A stretch of DNA of 64,000 nt from Oceanicola sp. D3 (GCF_006351965.1 NZ_CP040932.1:1426001-1490000); one strand, 5' to 3'; shown: positions 15,937 to 24,588, counted from the first letter of the stretch. A program made the numbers and translations. The notes: generated by a model from the sequence alone, not told the origin.

Positions 15937-18771
15937 GTGGAAGTTGTTGTTGCGTTGTTGGCGCTTGTCGTCATCGGTCTGGTGATCTGGCTGATCGCGG
16001 TTCAATCCGGGCTGGGGCGGCTTCACCGCACCCTCGACAGGCTTGCGCGGGAGGTTGAAGGGCTGAAGCGCGGGGCGCAGCAGGCTCCGCCAAAAGAGGC
16101 CGCGCCGATGCAAACCGCCGCGGCAGAGGCCGAAGACCCTGAAGACGCGGCGCGCATAACGGCGCGGGAGGCTCTGGCCCCCGGGGCGGGGGCGCAGCAA
16201 GGCGATGGCCCGGGAACGGAGGGCGCGGCAGCGGCGGAGCGGCCCAAGATGCCGTGGGAAGAGGGCTATGAGCCCTCCAGAGACAAGCCCGCCCCGAAAG
16301 AACCACAGGCCCCGGCGCAGCCCGGTTGGGGCGAGAAGCTGGTGCACTGGCTGCAGGCCAACTGGTTTTACGCCGTGTCCGCCTTGTCGCTGGCGCTGGC
16401 GGGGCTGTTCCTTGTGCAATACGGGATCGAGCAGGGCTACCTGACGCCGGTGATGCGCGTGGCCGCTGCCTTGGCGCTGGGCGCGGCGCTGATCGCGGGC
16501 GGCGAATGGATCCGGCGCAAGCACGGCCATCAGGACGCGGTGGCCTATCTGCCCGATACCTTCAGCGCGGCGGGGCTAGTCTCGCTTTACGGCGCGGTTC
16601 TGGCGGCGCGGGGGCTTTATGACCTGATCGCAGCGGGCCCGGCGATGGCGGGGCTGGTGGCAGTGTCTGTCGGCGCGTTGCTGCTGGGCTGGCTGAACGG
16701 GCCGGTGCTGGCGGCCTTCGGCCTCATCGGCGCGGGGGCGGCCCCCTTTCTCGTGGGCGGCGAGGCCGAGAGCGCGACGATGTTTTACGTCTACTACGGG
16801 CTGCTCGGGGTGGCGGGCCTCGGGATTGACGCTTGGCGGCAGTGGCGCTGGGTTTCGGTGCTGGCGCTCGTGGTGGCGGGGCTTGGCGGGCTGGCGTGCT
16901 TTGCCGGGTCGGAAGAGATGCCCGGCTTTGCCATTTTGCTCACGGTGATGGTGCTGGCGGCGATGGCCTTGCCGCGCCGCGAGATCGGCCCAACCCATGA
17001 CGGCGGTGCGCCGCTGCGCTGGCTGCTGGACAGAAGCGGCGGCTGGGGCGGCTACGAGGTGCTGATCGCCTGGGGCGCGATGGCGGCGGCCTGCTTTGTG
17101 CTGCTGGTGCTGCCGCGCGATGGGGCAGGGGAGTTTTTGCTGATCGAGGGGCTCTTCACGGTGCTGATCCTCGCGGTGACGCTTTGGGCGTGGCAGGCCA
17201 AGGCGCTGAGCGAGATGGTGCTGTTTCCGGCGCTGGGCTTCCTCGCGGTGATCCCGATGGAAAGCCTGATGGGCGGGGTGCTGATGCGCGATGCCACGCG
17301 GGTGGATGCCACCGGCGTGCCGATCCCCGCGCTGCCGCTTGAGGCCAGCCTCGTGCTGGTGATGGCGGCCCATGGCACCGTGGCGGCGGCGTGGCGCAGC
17401 CTCGTGGAGGGGCGCGAGGCGGTGGGGCGGCAAGCGCTGTTCTGGGGCATTTTCGCCGCGCTCTTCGCGCCGCTGGTGCCGCTGGGGCTGGAGCTGTTCT
17501 GGCTTTCCCCGCGCACGCCGGGCAGCTTTGGCTGGGCGGCGCATGTGCTGGCGCTGGCGGCGCTGATGGTGGCGATTGCGGTGCGCTTTGCCAAGGCCGA
17601 CGGGGCGCAGCGCCGCCGCGCGGCCTGGGCGGTGCTCTCGGCCTCGGCGCTGATCGCGCTGGCGCTCTTCGTGTTGCTGACCAAGGTTGCCCTCACGGTG
17701 GCGTTGGCGGTGCTGCTGGTGATGGCCGCCGCGCTCGACAGGCGCTTCCGGCTGCGCGAGATGCAAATTTTCATCGCGCTCGGCGTGATCGTGCTGGGCT
17801 GGCGTGTGGTGGCCGACCCGGGGCTGTTTTGGTCGCTCCGGGCAAGCTGGGGCGCCTTCGCCCTCGGGTTCGGCGCGGCACTGGCCGGCATGGCGGTGGC
17901 CCTGCGGCTGATCCCGCGCGAAAACCGGCTGACGGGCCGCGCCTTTTTGGAGAGCGGGCTGCTGATGATCAGCGGCATCTTCGTCACCGCTGCGCTCTGG
18001 CGCTTCATCGAGGAGCGGGTGGGCGAGGACGGGCTGTTCAGCCACTGGAGCATGGGGCTGACGGCAACGGTCTGGATCTTCTGCGCGCTGGCTCAGGTTT
18101 ACCGGATGCGGCTGGGCGGGCGGCTGAAGTGGCTGCGGATCGTGCTGGCCGCTCTCTACCTGGCGGCGGCGGGGATGTTCCTGCTGCTGGGGCTGACGCT
18201 GTTCAACCCGTTTATCTCGCCGGGGGGCGGGTTCCTGTTTCCGCTCGCGCGGATCCACGGCCCGCTGGTGCTGGACACGCTGGCGGTGGCCTACCTGCTG
18301 CCCGCACTGGCGCTTGCCGCTTTGGCGCGGATCGGCGGGCGGCGGCTGGTGCCTTGGGCCTTGGTGCCTGCCGTGGCGCTGGGCTGCTTCTGGGTGTTCA
18401 TAGAGATCCGGCGGTTCTGGCTGGGCGATGATCTGTCGCTTGGCAACGGCTGGCTGGATGGCGAGCTTTATACCTACACGGTGGTGCTGATCGCGGTGGG
18501 CGCCGCGCTTCTGTGGCAGGCGATTGCCAAGGGCTCCACGCCGCTGCGCCGTGCGGCACTGGTGGTGATCGGTGTGGCGGTGGTCAAGGTTTTCCTGATC
18601 GACGCGCGCGGGCTGACCGGGCTGTTTCGGGTGTTCAGCTTCCTCGCGCTGGGCCTGTCGCTGGCTGCGCTGGCATGGCTCAACCGCTGGGCGGCACAGG
18701 AGGCGGCGGAGCGGGCCGAGGGCGATGAGGCATCTGAGCGGGGCGAAGAGGGCGAAGAGCCGCCCGGGTGA
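15937..18771 (+). CDS. DUF2339 giant polytopic membrane protein
   Basis: 944 aa starting at GTG. An N-terminal anchor (VVVALLALVVIGLVIWLIAV) is followed by a proline- and acid-rich linker (residues 40-130) and then more than twenty consecutive hydrophobic helices to about residue 925, with an acidic tail. That layout fits DUF2339, a family of uncharacterised multi-pass proteins thought to act in the cell envelope. It lies 66 bp after ycjF in the same direction. The stop codon lies in the loop of a GAGCCGC/GCGGCTC hairpin (18757-18778). No transport signature is recognisable. Confidence 0.85.
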   Translation: MEVVVALLALVVIGLVIWLIAVQSGLGRLHRTLDRLAREVEGLKRGAQQAPPKEAAPMQTAAAEAEDPEDAARITAREALAPGAGAQQGDGPGTEGAAAAERPKMPWEEGYEPSRDKPAPKEPQAPAQPGWGEKLVHWLQANWFYAVSALSLALAGLFLVQYGIEQGYLTPVMRVAAALALGAALIAGGEWIRRKHGHQDAVAYLPDTFSAAGLVSLYGAVLAARGLYDLIAAGPAMAGLVAVSVGALLLGWLNGPVLAAFGLIGAGAAPFLVGGEAESATMFYVYYGLLGVAGLGIDAWRQWRWVSVLALVVAGLGGLACFAGSEEMPGFAILLTVMVLAAMALPRREIGPTHDGGAPLRWLLDRSGGWGGYEVLIAWGAMAAACFVLLVLPRDGAGEFLLIEGLFTVLILAVTLWAWQAKALSEMVLFPALGFLAVIPMESLMGGVLMRDATRVDATGVPIPALPLEASLVLVMAAHGTVAAAWRSLVEGREAVGRQALFWGIFAALFAPLVPLGLELFWLSPRTPGSFGWAAHVLALAALMVAIAVRFAKADGAQRRRAAWAVLSASALIALALFVLLTKVALTVALAVLLVMAAALDRRFRLREMQIFIALGVIVLGWRVVADPGLFWSLRASWGAFALGFGAALAGMAVALRLIPRENRLTGRAFLESGLLMISGIFVTAALWRFIEERVGEDGLFSHWSMGLTATVWIFCALAQVYRMRLGGRLKWLRIVLAALYLAAAGMFLLLGLTLFNPFISPGGGFLFPLARIHGPLVLDTLAVAYLLPALALAALARIGGRRLVPWALVPAVALGCFWVFIEIRRFWLGDDLSLGNGWLDGELYTYTVVLIAVGAALLWQAIAKGSTPLRRAALVVIGVAVVKVFLIDARGLTGLFRVFSFLALGLSLAALAWLNRWAAQEAAERAEGDEASERGEEGEEPPG

Positions 18772-18804
18772 GCGGCTCGTCCACCCTGCGAGGTGTCCTC
18801 GCCG

Positions 18805-18834
18805 CTGGACCTTGCCCGCGCCGCTGCCTATAAG
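18805..18834 (+). promoter_or_regulatory. Promoter upstream of the ileS leader peptide
   Basis: CTGGAC (18805-18810), 18-bp spacer, TATAAG (18829-18834). The expected start site is at about 18841, right at the leader-peptide ATG (18842), giving a leaderless leader ORF. The -10 is good, the -35 moderate. Confidence 0.55.
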
Positions 18835-18841
18835 CCTGCCC

Positions 18842-18892
18842 ATGACACATACGGGCCTCGCCATCATTCGAATTAGCGGCCCGGCGCTCTGA
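18842..18892 (+). CDS. Putative isoleucine leader peptide of ileS
   Basis: A 16-codon frame encoding MTHTGLAIIRISGPAL. Three isoleucine codons lie within four positions (ATC ATT CGA ATT, 18863-18874), 86 bp before ileS. The final codons and the stop are inside the 5' arm and loop of a stable hairpin (18880-18908), the arrangement of ribosome-mediated attenuators. No ribosome-binding site is seen, but the promoter predicts a start at the ATG. Caution: the string GLAIIRISGP resembles the N-terminus of MnmE, so a chance match or a relic is possible. Confidence 0.5.
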   Translation: MTHTGLAIIRISGPAL

Positions 18893-18933
18893 AACAGGAG
18901 TCGCCGGGACAAGGCGCATGGCCCCGCCGCGCC
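18880..18933 (+). promoter_or_regulatory. Candidate attenuator with mutually exclusive hairpins
   Basis: Stem 1:2 pairs CCCGGCGCTC (18880-18889) with GAG-T-CGCCGGG (18898-18908), ten pairs with one bulged T. Stem 2:3 pairs CGCC (18902-18905) with GGCG (18913-18916). Stem 3:4 pairs GGCGC (18913-18917) with GCGCC (18929-18933). 1:2 and 3:4 can coexist; 2:3 excludes both. No T-run follows, so termination would have to be Rho-dependent or the effect translational. Confidence 0.4.
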
Positions 18934-18977
18934 GCCCTCACCGACCATTTCAAAAGACTACGCCAAGGACGCCCCCA

Positions 18978-21900
18978 ATGTGCGCCGAAACGCCTGACTA
19001 CAAAGACACGCTGAACCTTCCCAAAACCGATTTTCCGATGCGCGCGGGCCTGCCCAAGCGCGAGCCGGGCTGGCTGGCCCGCTGGGAGGAGATCGGCGTT
19101 TATGACCGCCTGCGCGAGAAGGAGGGCCGCACCCCCTTCACGCTGCATGACGGCCCGCCCTATGCCAACGGCCACCTGCACATCGGCCACGGCCTCAACA
19201 AGATCCTGAAGGACATGGTGGTGCGCTCGCAGCAGATGATGGGTCGCGATGCGCGCTACATCCCCGGCTGGGACTGCCACGGCCTGCCGATCGAGTGGAA
19301 GATCGAGGAGCAGTATCGCCAGAAGGGCAAGGACAAGGACGAGGTGCCGATTGTCGAGCTGCGCCAGGAGTGCCGGGCCTTTGCCGAGAAGTGGGTGGAT
19401 ATCCAGCGCGAGGAGTTCAAGCGGCTGGGCATCACCGGCAACTGGCCGAAGCCCTACCTCACCATGGATTTCCACGCCGAGGCCACGATTGCCGCAGAGT
19501 TCCAGAAGTTTCTGATGAATGGCGCGCTCTATCAGGGGTCCAAGCCTGTCATGTGGTCGCCCGTCGAGAAGACGGCGCTGGCCGAGGCGGAGGTGGAATA
19601 CCATGACCATCAGAGCCACACGATCTGGGTGAAGTTCCGGATCGGCGGCTTTGCCGGCACGCCGGAGCTGATTGAGCATTTCGCGCAGGCCGGCAACGAG
19701 GGGCAGGATGCGGTGATGGGCGCGGTGCAGGCCATGGCCGAGGACTTCGCCGACACCTCCGTCATCATCTGGACGACGACGCCCTGGACCATTCCGCAGA
19801 ACCGCGCGGTCTGCTTCAGCCCCGATATCTCTTACGGGCTCTACAAGGTGACCGCCGCCGCCGAGGACAATTGGGCCAAGGTGGGCGACAAGTATCTGTT
19901 GGCCGACGATCTGGCCGAGGCGGTGATGGCGCAGGCGCGGGTGGAAAGCTACGAGCGCCTGCGGGGCGCCGCCGCTGCCGAGCTGGGCGCGATGAAAACC
20001 GTGCATCCGCTCTACAAGCTCGACGGGGCCGAGGGCGAATGGGACTATGACGTGCCGATGCTGCCGGGCGATCATGTCACCGCCGAGGCAGGCACCGGCT
20101 TTGTGCACACCGCGCCGAGCCACGGGGACGACGACTACCAGATCGGCCGCCAGTATGGCCTGCCGATGACCTACAACGTGCTGGAGGATGGCTCCTTCCG
20201 CGCCGATTTGCCGTTCTTTGGCGGGCAGGTCATCGTCAAGCCCAACGGCAAGGAAGGCGGGGCCAACAAGGCGGTGATCGACAAGCTCGCGGAGGCGCAG
20301 ATGCTGATCGCGCGCGGGCGGATCACCCATAGCTACCCGCACAGCTGGCGCTCCAAGGCGCCGCTGATCTATCGCAACACGCCGCAGTGGTTTGCCGCAA
20401 TCGACAAGGATTTGGGCGACGAGCAGGACACGCTTGGCACCACCATCCGCGCCCGTGCGCTCACCGCGATTGATCAGGTGAAGTGGACCCCGCAGAGCGG
20501 GCGCAACCGGCTCTATTCGATGATGGAAAGCCGTCCCGACTGGGTGCTTTCGCGCCAGCGGGCCTGGGGCGTGCCGCTGACGGCCTTCGTGAAGAAGGGC
20601 GCGATGCCCGATGACGAGGGCTTTTTGCTGCGCGACGCGGCGGTGAACGCGCGGATCATCGAGGCCTTCGAGGCCGAGGGTGCGGATGCGTGGTATGCCG
20701 AGGGCGCGAAGGAGCGCTTCCTTGGCGGGGACCATGACCCGGAGGCCTATGAGCAGGTGTTCGACGTGCTCGATGTGTGGTTTGACTCCGGCTCCACCCA
20801 TGCCTTCGTGCTGCGCGACCGCGAGGATGGCGCGCCCGATGGGGTGGCCGATCTTTACCTTGAGGGCACCGACCAGCATCGCGGGTGGTTCCACTCCTCG
20901 TTGCTGCAATCGGTCGGCACGCGTGGGGTTGCGCCCTATCGCGGCGTGCTGACCCACGGGTTCACGCTGGACGAGAAGGGCAACAAGATGTCCAAGTCGC
21001 TCGGCAACACCATCGTGCCCGAGGAGGTGGTGAAGCAGTATGGTGCCGACATCCTGCGGCTTTGGGTGGCGCAGACCGATTACACCGCCGACCAGCGGAT
21101 CGGCCCGGAGATCCTGAAAGGGGTGGCCGACAGCTACCGGCGGCTGCGCAACACCATGCGTTTCCTGCTCGGCAATCTGGCCGGGTATGACCCGGCAGAG
21201 GCCGTTGAGCCCGCCGATATGCCCGAGTTGGAGCGTTGGGTGCTGAGCCGCTTGGCCGAGCTCGATGAGGTGGTGCGCAAGGGGTATGACTCCTACGACT
21301 TCCAGGGCGTGTTTCAGGCGGTGTTCAACTTTGCCACGGTGGAGCTTTCAAGCTTCTACTTCGATATCCGCAAGGACGCCTTGTATTGCGACGGCCCAAG
21401 CCTGCGCCAACGCGCGGCCCGCACGGTGCTGGATATCCTGTTCCACCGGCTGACCACATGGCTTGCGCCGGTGCTGGTGTTTACCATGGAAGAGGTCTGG
21501 CTGGAGAGGTTCGGCGGCGAGGGTTCGTCGGTGCATCTGGTCGATATCCCCGAGACGCCTGCGGCGTGGCGCGACGAGGCGCTGGCGGCCAAGTGGGCTA
21601 AAATTCGATTAGTAAGAAGAATTGCGAATCTGGCTCTTGAGGTGGATCGCAGAGAAAAGAAAATTGGATCTTCTCTGGAAGCTAAGGTGACCATTTTCCT
21701 TGCAAAGGACTTCAATGGGATATTCGAAGGTGTTGATGCTGCTGAGCTTCTCATTTGCTCGGAGGCTACGATTGTGGAAGGCGCGGCTAAACTCGGTGTA
21801 GATGTTCCTCTTGCCTTTGACGAATATGAAGAGCTGGTTGCTGACGTCCCGACGATGACCTCAGCTTGGGCGCCGGACATTACTGAGTTTGCATTTGCAG

Positions 21901-22013
21901 CAGTTGAAGGGGCCGAGGGCGAGAAGTGCCAGAGGTGCTGGAAGATCCTGCCGGATGTGGGAACGCATAGCCATGCGGGCGTCTGCGGGCGCTGCGACGA
22001 GGCGCTGGGGTGA
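18978..22013 (+). CDS. ileS: Isoleucine--tRNA ligase
   Basis: 1011 aa, class Ia synthetase of normal length that charges tRNA-Ile. The PPYANGHLHIGH motif (HIGH) is near residues 60-71, the WDCHGLPIEW block follows, the CP1 editing domain spans about 200-400, and KMSKS is in GNKMSKSLGN near 670. The C-terminal zinc module has CQRC and CGRC. I chose the ATG at 18978 (MCAETPDYKD), the standard N-terminus, over an in-frame ATG at 18918. Codons from about 21,597 to 21,905 (residues 873-976) switch to A/T-rich usage, then return to G/C-rich in the zinc module: a mosaic gene. A leader peptide and hairpins lie upstream. Confidence 0.96.
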   Translation: MCAETPDYKDTLNLPKTDFPMRAGLPKREPGWLARWEEIGVYDRLREKEGRTPFTLHDGPPYANGHLHIGHGLNKILKDMVVRSQQMMGRDARYIPGWDCHGLPIEWKIEEQYRQKGKDKDEVPIVELRQECRAFAEKWVDIQREEFKRLGITGNWPKPYLTMDFHAEATIAAEFQKFLMNGALYQGSKPVMWSPVEKTALAEAEVEYHDHQSHTIWVKFRIGGFAGTPELIEHFAQAGNEGQDAVMGAVQAMAEDFADTSVIIWTTTPWTIPQNRAVCFSPDISYGLYKVTAAAEDNWAKVGDKYLLADDLAEAVMAQARVESYERLRGAAAAELGAMKTVHPLYKLDGAEGEWDYDVPMLPGDHVTAEAGTGFVHTAPSHGDDDYQIGRQYGLPMTYNVLEDGSFRADLPFFGGQVIVKPNGKEGGANKAVIDKLAEAQMLIARGRITHSYPHSWRSKAPLIYRNTPQWFAAIDKDLGDEQDTLGTTIRARALTAIDQVKWTPQSGRNRLYSMMESRPDWVLSRQRAWGVPLTAFVKKGAMPDDEGFLLRDAAVNARIIEAFEAEGADAWYAEGAKERFLGGDHDPEAYEQVFDVLDVWFDSGSTHAFVLRDREDGAPDGVADLYLEGTDQHRGWFHSSLLQSVGTRGVAPYRGVLTHGFTLDEKGNKMSKSLGNTIVPEEVVKQYGADILRLWVAQTDYTADQRIGPEILKGVADSYRRLRNTMRFLLGNLAGYDPAEAVEPADMPELERWVLSRLAELDEVVRKGYDSYDFQGVFQAVFNFATVELSSFYFDIRKDALYCDGPSLRQRAARTVLDILFHRLTTWLAPVLVFTMEEVWLERFGGEGSSVHLVDIPETPAAWRDEALAAKWAKIRLVRRIANLALEVDRREKKIGSSLEAKVTIFLAKDFNGIFEGVDAAELLICSEATIVEGAAKLGVDVPLAFDEYEELVADVPTMTSAWAPDITEFAFAAVEGAEGEKCQRCWKILPDVGTHSHAGVCGRCDEALG

Positions 22014-22041
22014 AAGCGGATGTAGTAGAGAGGAAGTGGCA

Positions 22042-22311
22042 ATGTCTGAAAGGCTCGATAGTGCTTATGAGATGGCACAAGCCGCGATTGCGCAACTCAA
22101 GGCTTCCGTGCGGGTTGCCTTGAGCGAGGGGCCGAAAGAAGGCCTGAGAAACGTCGACATCGGTAAGTCTCTGGGAATTTACATGGGACATGTTGAGCAC
22201 GTCGGCCATATTCCAAGAACCCTTCTGGAGATAATGCAGAAGGAAGGGGTCGTGACTCAGGATGCAGACACCAAGCTTTGGAAACTAAATTCGCAGGTGA
22301 GCGAAGACTAG
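22042..22311 (+). CDS. Small winged-helix-like protein, unknown, inserted between ileS and ogt
   Basis: 89 aa. A first helix pair (residues 1-35) is followed by GLRNVDIGKSLGIYMGHVEH and then HIPRTLLEIMQKEGVVTQ and KLWKL, a layout like a winged helix-turn-helix. I do not recognise a named family. GAGGAAG precedes the ATG at 22042. Codon usage is A/T-rich, matching the foreign patch in the 3' part of ileS, so the two probably arrived together. Its stop TAG overlaps the GTG of ogt by one base, hinting at coupling. An antitoxin or DNA-binding accessory role is only a guess. Confidence 0.6.
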   Translation: MSERLDSAYEMAQAAIAQLKASVRVALSEGPKEGLRNVDIGKSLGIYMGHVEHVGHIPRTLLEIMQKEGVVTQDADTKLWKLNSQVSED

Positions 22312-22766
22312 TGGCTTCCTATGCCTTGCCTACACCCGTCGGCCGCATGGTGCTGACCGAGGAGGGCGGGGCGATTACCCGCGTGGCGTGGAGCGATGAG
22401 GCGGCGGGCGAGGGCTCGCCGCTTTTGCGTGAGGCGGGGCGGCAGATCGAGGGCTATTTTGCCGGCAAGCGCGAGGTGTTTGACCTGCCGCTGAGGGTGG
22501 AGGGCTCTGACCTCGTAAAACTGGTTTGCGCACAGATGTGCGAGATCCCCTTTGGTGAAACCACAACCTACGGCGCGATCTCGAAAGCGCTGGGCGTTCC
22601 GGCTCAAGCCATCGGCGGGGCCTGCGGGGCAAATCCGATTCCGCTGATCATCCCTTGCCACCGGGTGCTTGGGGCCGGTGGCCTTGGTGGCTTCTCGGGC
22701 GGGGTTGGCGTGGAAACCAAGGTGGCGCTGCTCAAGCACGAGGGCGCGGCGAGCCTGCTGATCTAG
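22311..22766 (+). CDS. ogt: Methylated-DNA--protein-cysteine methyltransferase
   Basis: About 151 aa. The active-site motif IPCHRV contains the cysteine that accepts the methyl group from O6-methylguanine, a suicide repair reaction. The preceding FGETTTYGAISKALG is the DNA-binding helix region. The GTG at 22311 overlaps the previous stop (TAGTG) and gives the family-like start VASYALPTPVG; an in-frame ATG at 22278 would add 11 unlike residues from within the previous gene. Downstream it converges with the membrane protein gene with 4 bp overlap. Confidence 0.92.
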   Translation: MASYALPTPVGRMVLTEEGGAITRVAWSDEAAGEGSPLLREAGRQIEGYFAGKREVFDLPLRVEGSDLVKLVCAQMCEIPFGETTTYGAISKALGVPAQAIGGACGANPIPLIIPCHRVLGAGGLGGFSGGVGVETKVALLKHEGAASLLI

Positions 22767-23341
22767 CGGCGGAGCAGGCGCAGGTCGACGAGGGCGGCGG
22801 CGGTGGCAGCCAGTGCGGCGAGGCAGAGCGCCCATTTGGAGACAAGCTCCATCGCGCCCTCGATCTGAACGGCGTGGAGGACGGTGGCCAGCACCACCAG
22901 CGCGGCCAGCGCGTTATGGGCCCACCGCCAGCGCGGCGGGGCGATGCGGCGGCGCAGGGCGACAAGGGCGGCGGTGGCGAGGATGGCCCAGAGCGAGATG
23001 AAACCCCAGACCGAGAAGGCCGTGGGCGCGCGCAGCAGCAGCGCATCCACGGTATCCGGCGGGCTGGTGAACCAAAGGCCGGCGATATGCAGCAGCGTCA
23101 GCCCCACCAGCGCCATGCCCGCCCGGCGATGCCAGCGGCGGCCCCTTGGCCCGCGCAGGCCGGGGAGGTAGCCCGCTACGAGGAGCGGTTGCAGCAGCAG
23201 CAGGCAAAGCGCGAGAATGCCCGCGAAGCCGCCGGTGATATAGGCAAAACCGCGATAGGCGAGCCACGGGCTGAGAGCGGCGAGCGCCAGCGGCACGGCG
23301 ATGAGCGCGGCGAGCGCGGCCCAGATCAGCGCGGCGCGCAA
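22763..23341 (-). CDS. Ferric-reductase-like transmembrane protein
   Basis: 192 aa with about six membrane helices. Histidines occur in pairs on helices (RRWHRRAG, LLHIAGL, RWAHNAL, VLHAVQIEG), the pattern by which ferric-reductase-like domains bind two b-type haems. Such proteins pass electrons across the inner membrane, but this one has no FAD/NAD domain. It is the second gene of a two-gene unit, 2 bp after a Tat-exported intradiol-dioxygenase-like protein, suggesting the two work together in the periplasm. Confidence 0.75.
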   Translation of the reverse strand: MRAALIWAALAALIAVPLALAALSPWLAYRGFAYITGGFAGILALCLLLLQPLLVAGYLPGLRGPRGRRWHRRAGMALVGLTLLHIAGLWFTSPPDTVDALLLRAPTAFSVWGFISLWAILATAALVALRRRIAPPRWRWAHNALAALVVLATVLHAVQIEGAMELVSKWALCLAALAATAAALVDLRLLRR

Positions 23342-23343
23342 GC

Positions 23344-23808
23344 TCAGGCGAGGACGAAATCGGCCCGCACGGAGGTGTCACGCGGGCTGGGCATGACCGG
23401 GCGCAGGAATACGGTTTCAAACTCGCCACCGTCATAGGCGAGGTGCGCGTGGGGCTGGCCGAAGTTGGGCACGATCTGCTCCATCTCCAGCGCAAAGCTG
23501 CCATCGGCGCGGGTGAGCACCGAGCCGTGATTGCGCGGCTCGCGCTCGCCGCCCAGCGTGGTGGCAGCCCAGATCTGGATGCGGCGGCCCTTGAGCGGCG
23601 CGCCATCAGCGGCGCGCAGCACCTTGCCGTGCACGGTGAAGCCGGAGCCGAGTCGCTCTACCAGCGGTGCGCCGGGGCGGTAGTTGTTGGCACCCCCGCG
23701 CATGCTGCGGGTGGGCGAAAGCGAGGCGGCGCGGGCGGTGGCGGGCAGGGTCAGCGCGGCGGCGGCAAGGCCTGCGGAAAGGAGGAACTGGCGGCGGGGC
23801 ATCTGCAT
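23344..23808 (-). CDS. Tat-exported intradiol-dioxygenase-like protein
   Basis: 154 aa with a twin-arginine signal (MQMPRRQFLLSAGLAAA, cleavage near TARA-AS). The mature part has the beta-sandwich pattern of intradiol dioxygenases (HGKVLRAADGAPLKGRRIQIWAA split across strands; LTRADGSFAL; QPHAHLAY). Only the HxH pair of the usual two-Tyr/two-His iron site is evident, so ring cleavage is doubtful. Tat export suggests folding with a metal before secretion. It is followed after 2 bp by a ferric-reductase-like membrane protein. Confidence 0.7.
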   Translation of the reverse strand: MQMPRRQFLLSAGLAAAALTLPATARAASLSPTRSMRGGANNYRPGAPLVERLGSGFTVHGKVLRAADGAPLKGRRIQIWAATTLGGEREPRNHGSVLTRADGSFALEMEQIVPNFGQPHAHLAYDGGEFETVFLRPVMPSPRDTSVRADFVLA

Positions 23809-23898
23809 GGGGCGTCTCCCGGGTCGGTCACGTTCGCCCTCAAGGTAGCGCGTTTGCCCGCGCCGTGCAGCCCGGCGCGCGGCACAATCCCGTGAGGC

Positions 23899-24588
23899 TC
23901 AGCGCTGGGGGATCACCTGCTGAAGAATGCCCGCAAAGGTGAGGTAGAGCGTTGTCAGCCCGAGCGACCATGTGAGCCACGGCAGTTGCTCGAAGCTCTG
24001 CCATGCGGCGACGACGGCGAGGATGACCCAGATCGTCGCAACCGGCAGCGTGATGTTGCGCCAGCGCTTGGTGCGCGTCGGGTGAACGAACTTCAGCGGC
24101 AAGAACATCGCCGCCGCGAGCACCACCGAGCTGACGACGATGATCCAGGGTGCGGGATGCATGGCCATGAAGACCAGCACAGCAAGGTTCCAGCAGCCGG
24201 GAAAGCCGCGAAAGCTCTTGTCGGTCAGCTTCATCCTCGTGTCGGAGAAGTAGAGCACCGAGGAAAAGCAGATGCCAAGCGCGCAGAGGGCCGCCCAGGG
24301 GTTGGGCAGCAGGCCGGAGCCGTAGAGCGCGAAGGCGGGGATGAAGACATAGGTGAGAAAGTCGATGATCAGGTCGAGCAGGGTGCCGTCGATGATCGGC
24401 GCATGCAGGGTGACGTCATACTTGCGCGCCAGTGGGCCATCTATGCCATCCACGGCGAAGGCGGCGAGCAGCCAGAGGAACATCACCGGCCAGTCGCCCT
24501 GCACGGCGGCAAGCATGGCCAGCATCGCGAGCGCTGCCCCGGTGGCGGTGAAGAGGTGGACCCCATAGGCCTTGAACTGATCCGACAT
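23899..24588 (-). CDS. pcs: Phosphatidylcholine synthase
   Basis: 229 aa, eight or so membrane helices. The CDP-alcohol phosphotransferase motif is present as DGIDGPLARKYDV then, 12 residues after AR, GTLLDLIID, the spacing found in Pcs. The enzyme condenses CDP-diacylglycerol with choline in the inner membrane, a typical alphaproteobacterial route to phosphatidylcholine. I chose the ATG at 24588 (MSDQFKAYGVHLFTA); a longer upstream frame is Pro/Arg-rich and unlike the family. It lies 100 bp downstream of xerC on the same strand. Confidence 0.92.
   Translation of the reverse strand: MSDQFKAYGVHLFTATGAALAMLAMLAAVQGDWPVMFLWLLAAFAVDGIDGPLARKYDVTLHAPIIDGTLLDLIIDFLTYVFIPAFALYGSGLLPNPWAALCALGICFSSVLYFSDTRMKLTDKSFRGFPGCWNLAVLVFMAMHPAPWIIVVSSVVLAAAMFLPLKFVHPTRTKRWRNITLPVATIWVILAVVAAWQSFEQLPWLTWSLGLTTLYLTFAGILQQVIPQR

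Noticed and set aside
18918-18977. N-terminal extension of IleRS from the ATG at 18918
   Set aside because: The extra 20 residues are Pro/Arg-rich with no family match; ATG 18978 gives the normal start and the segment overlaps the candidate attenuator.
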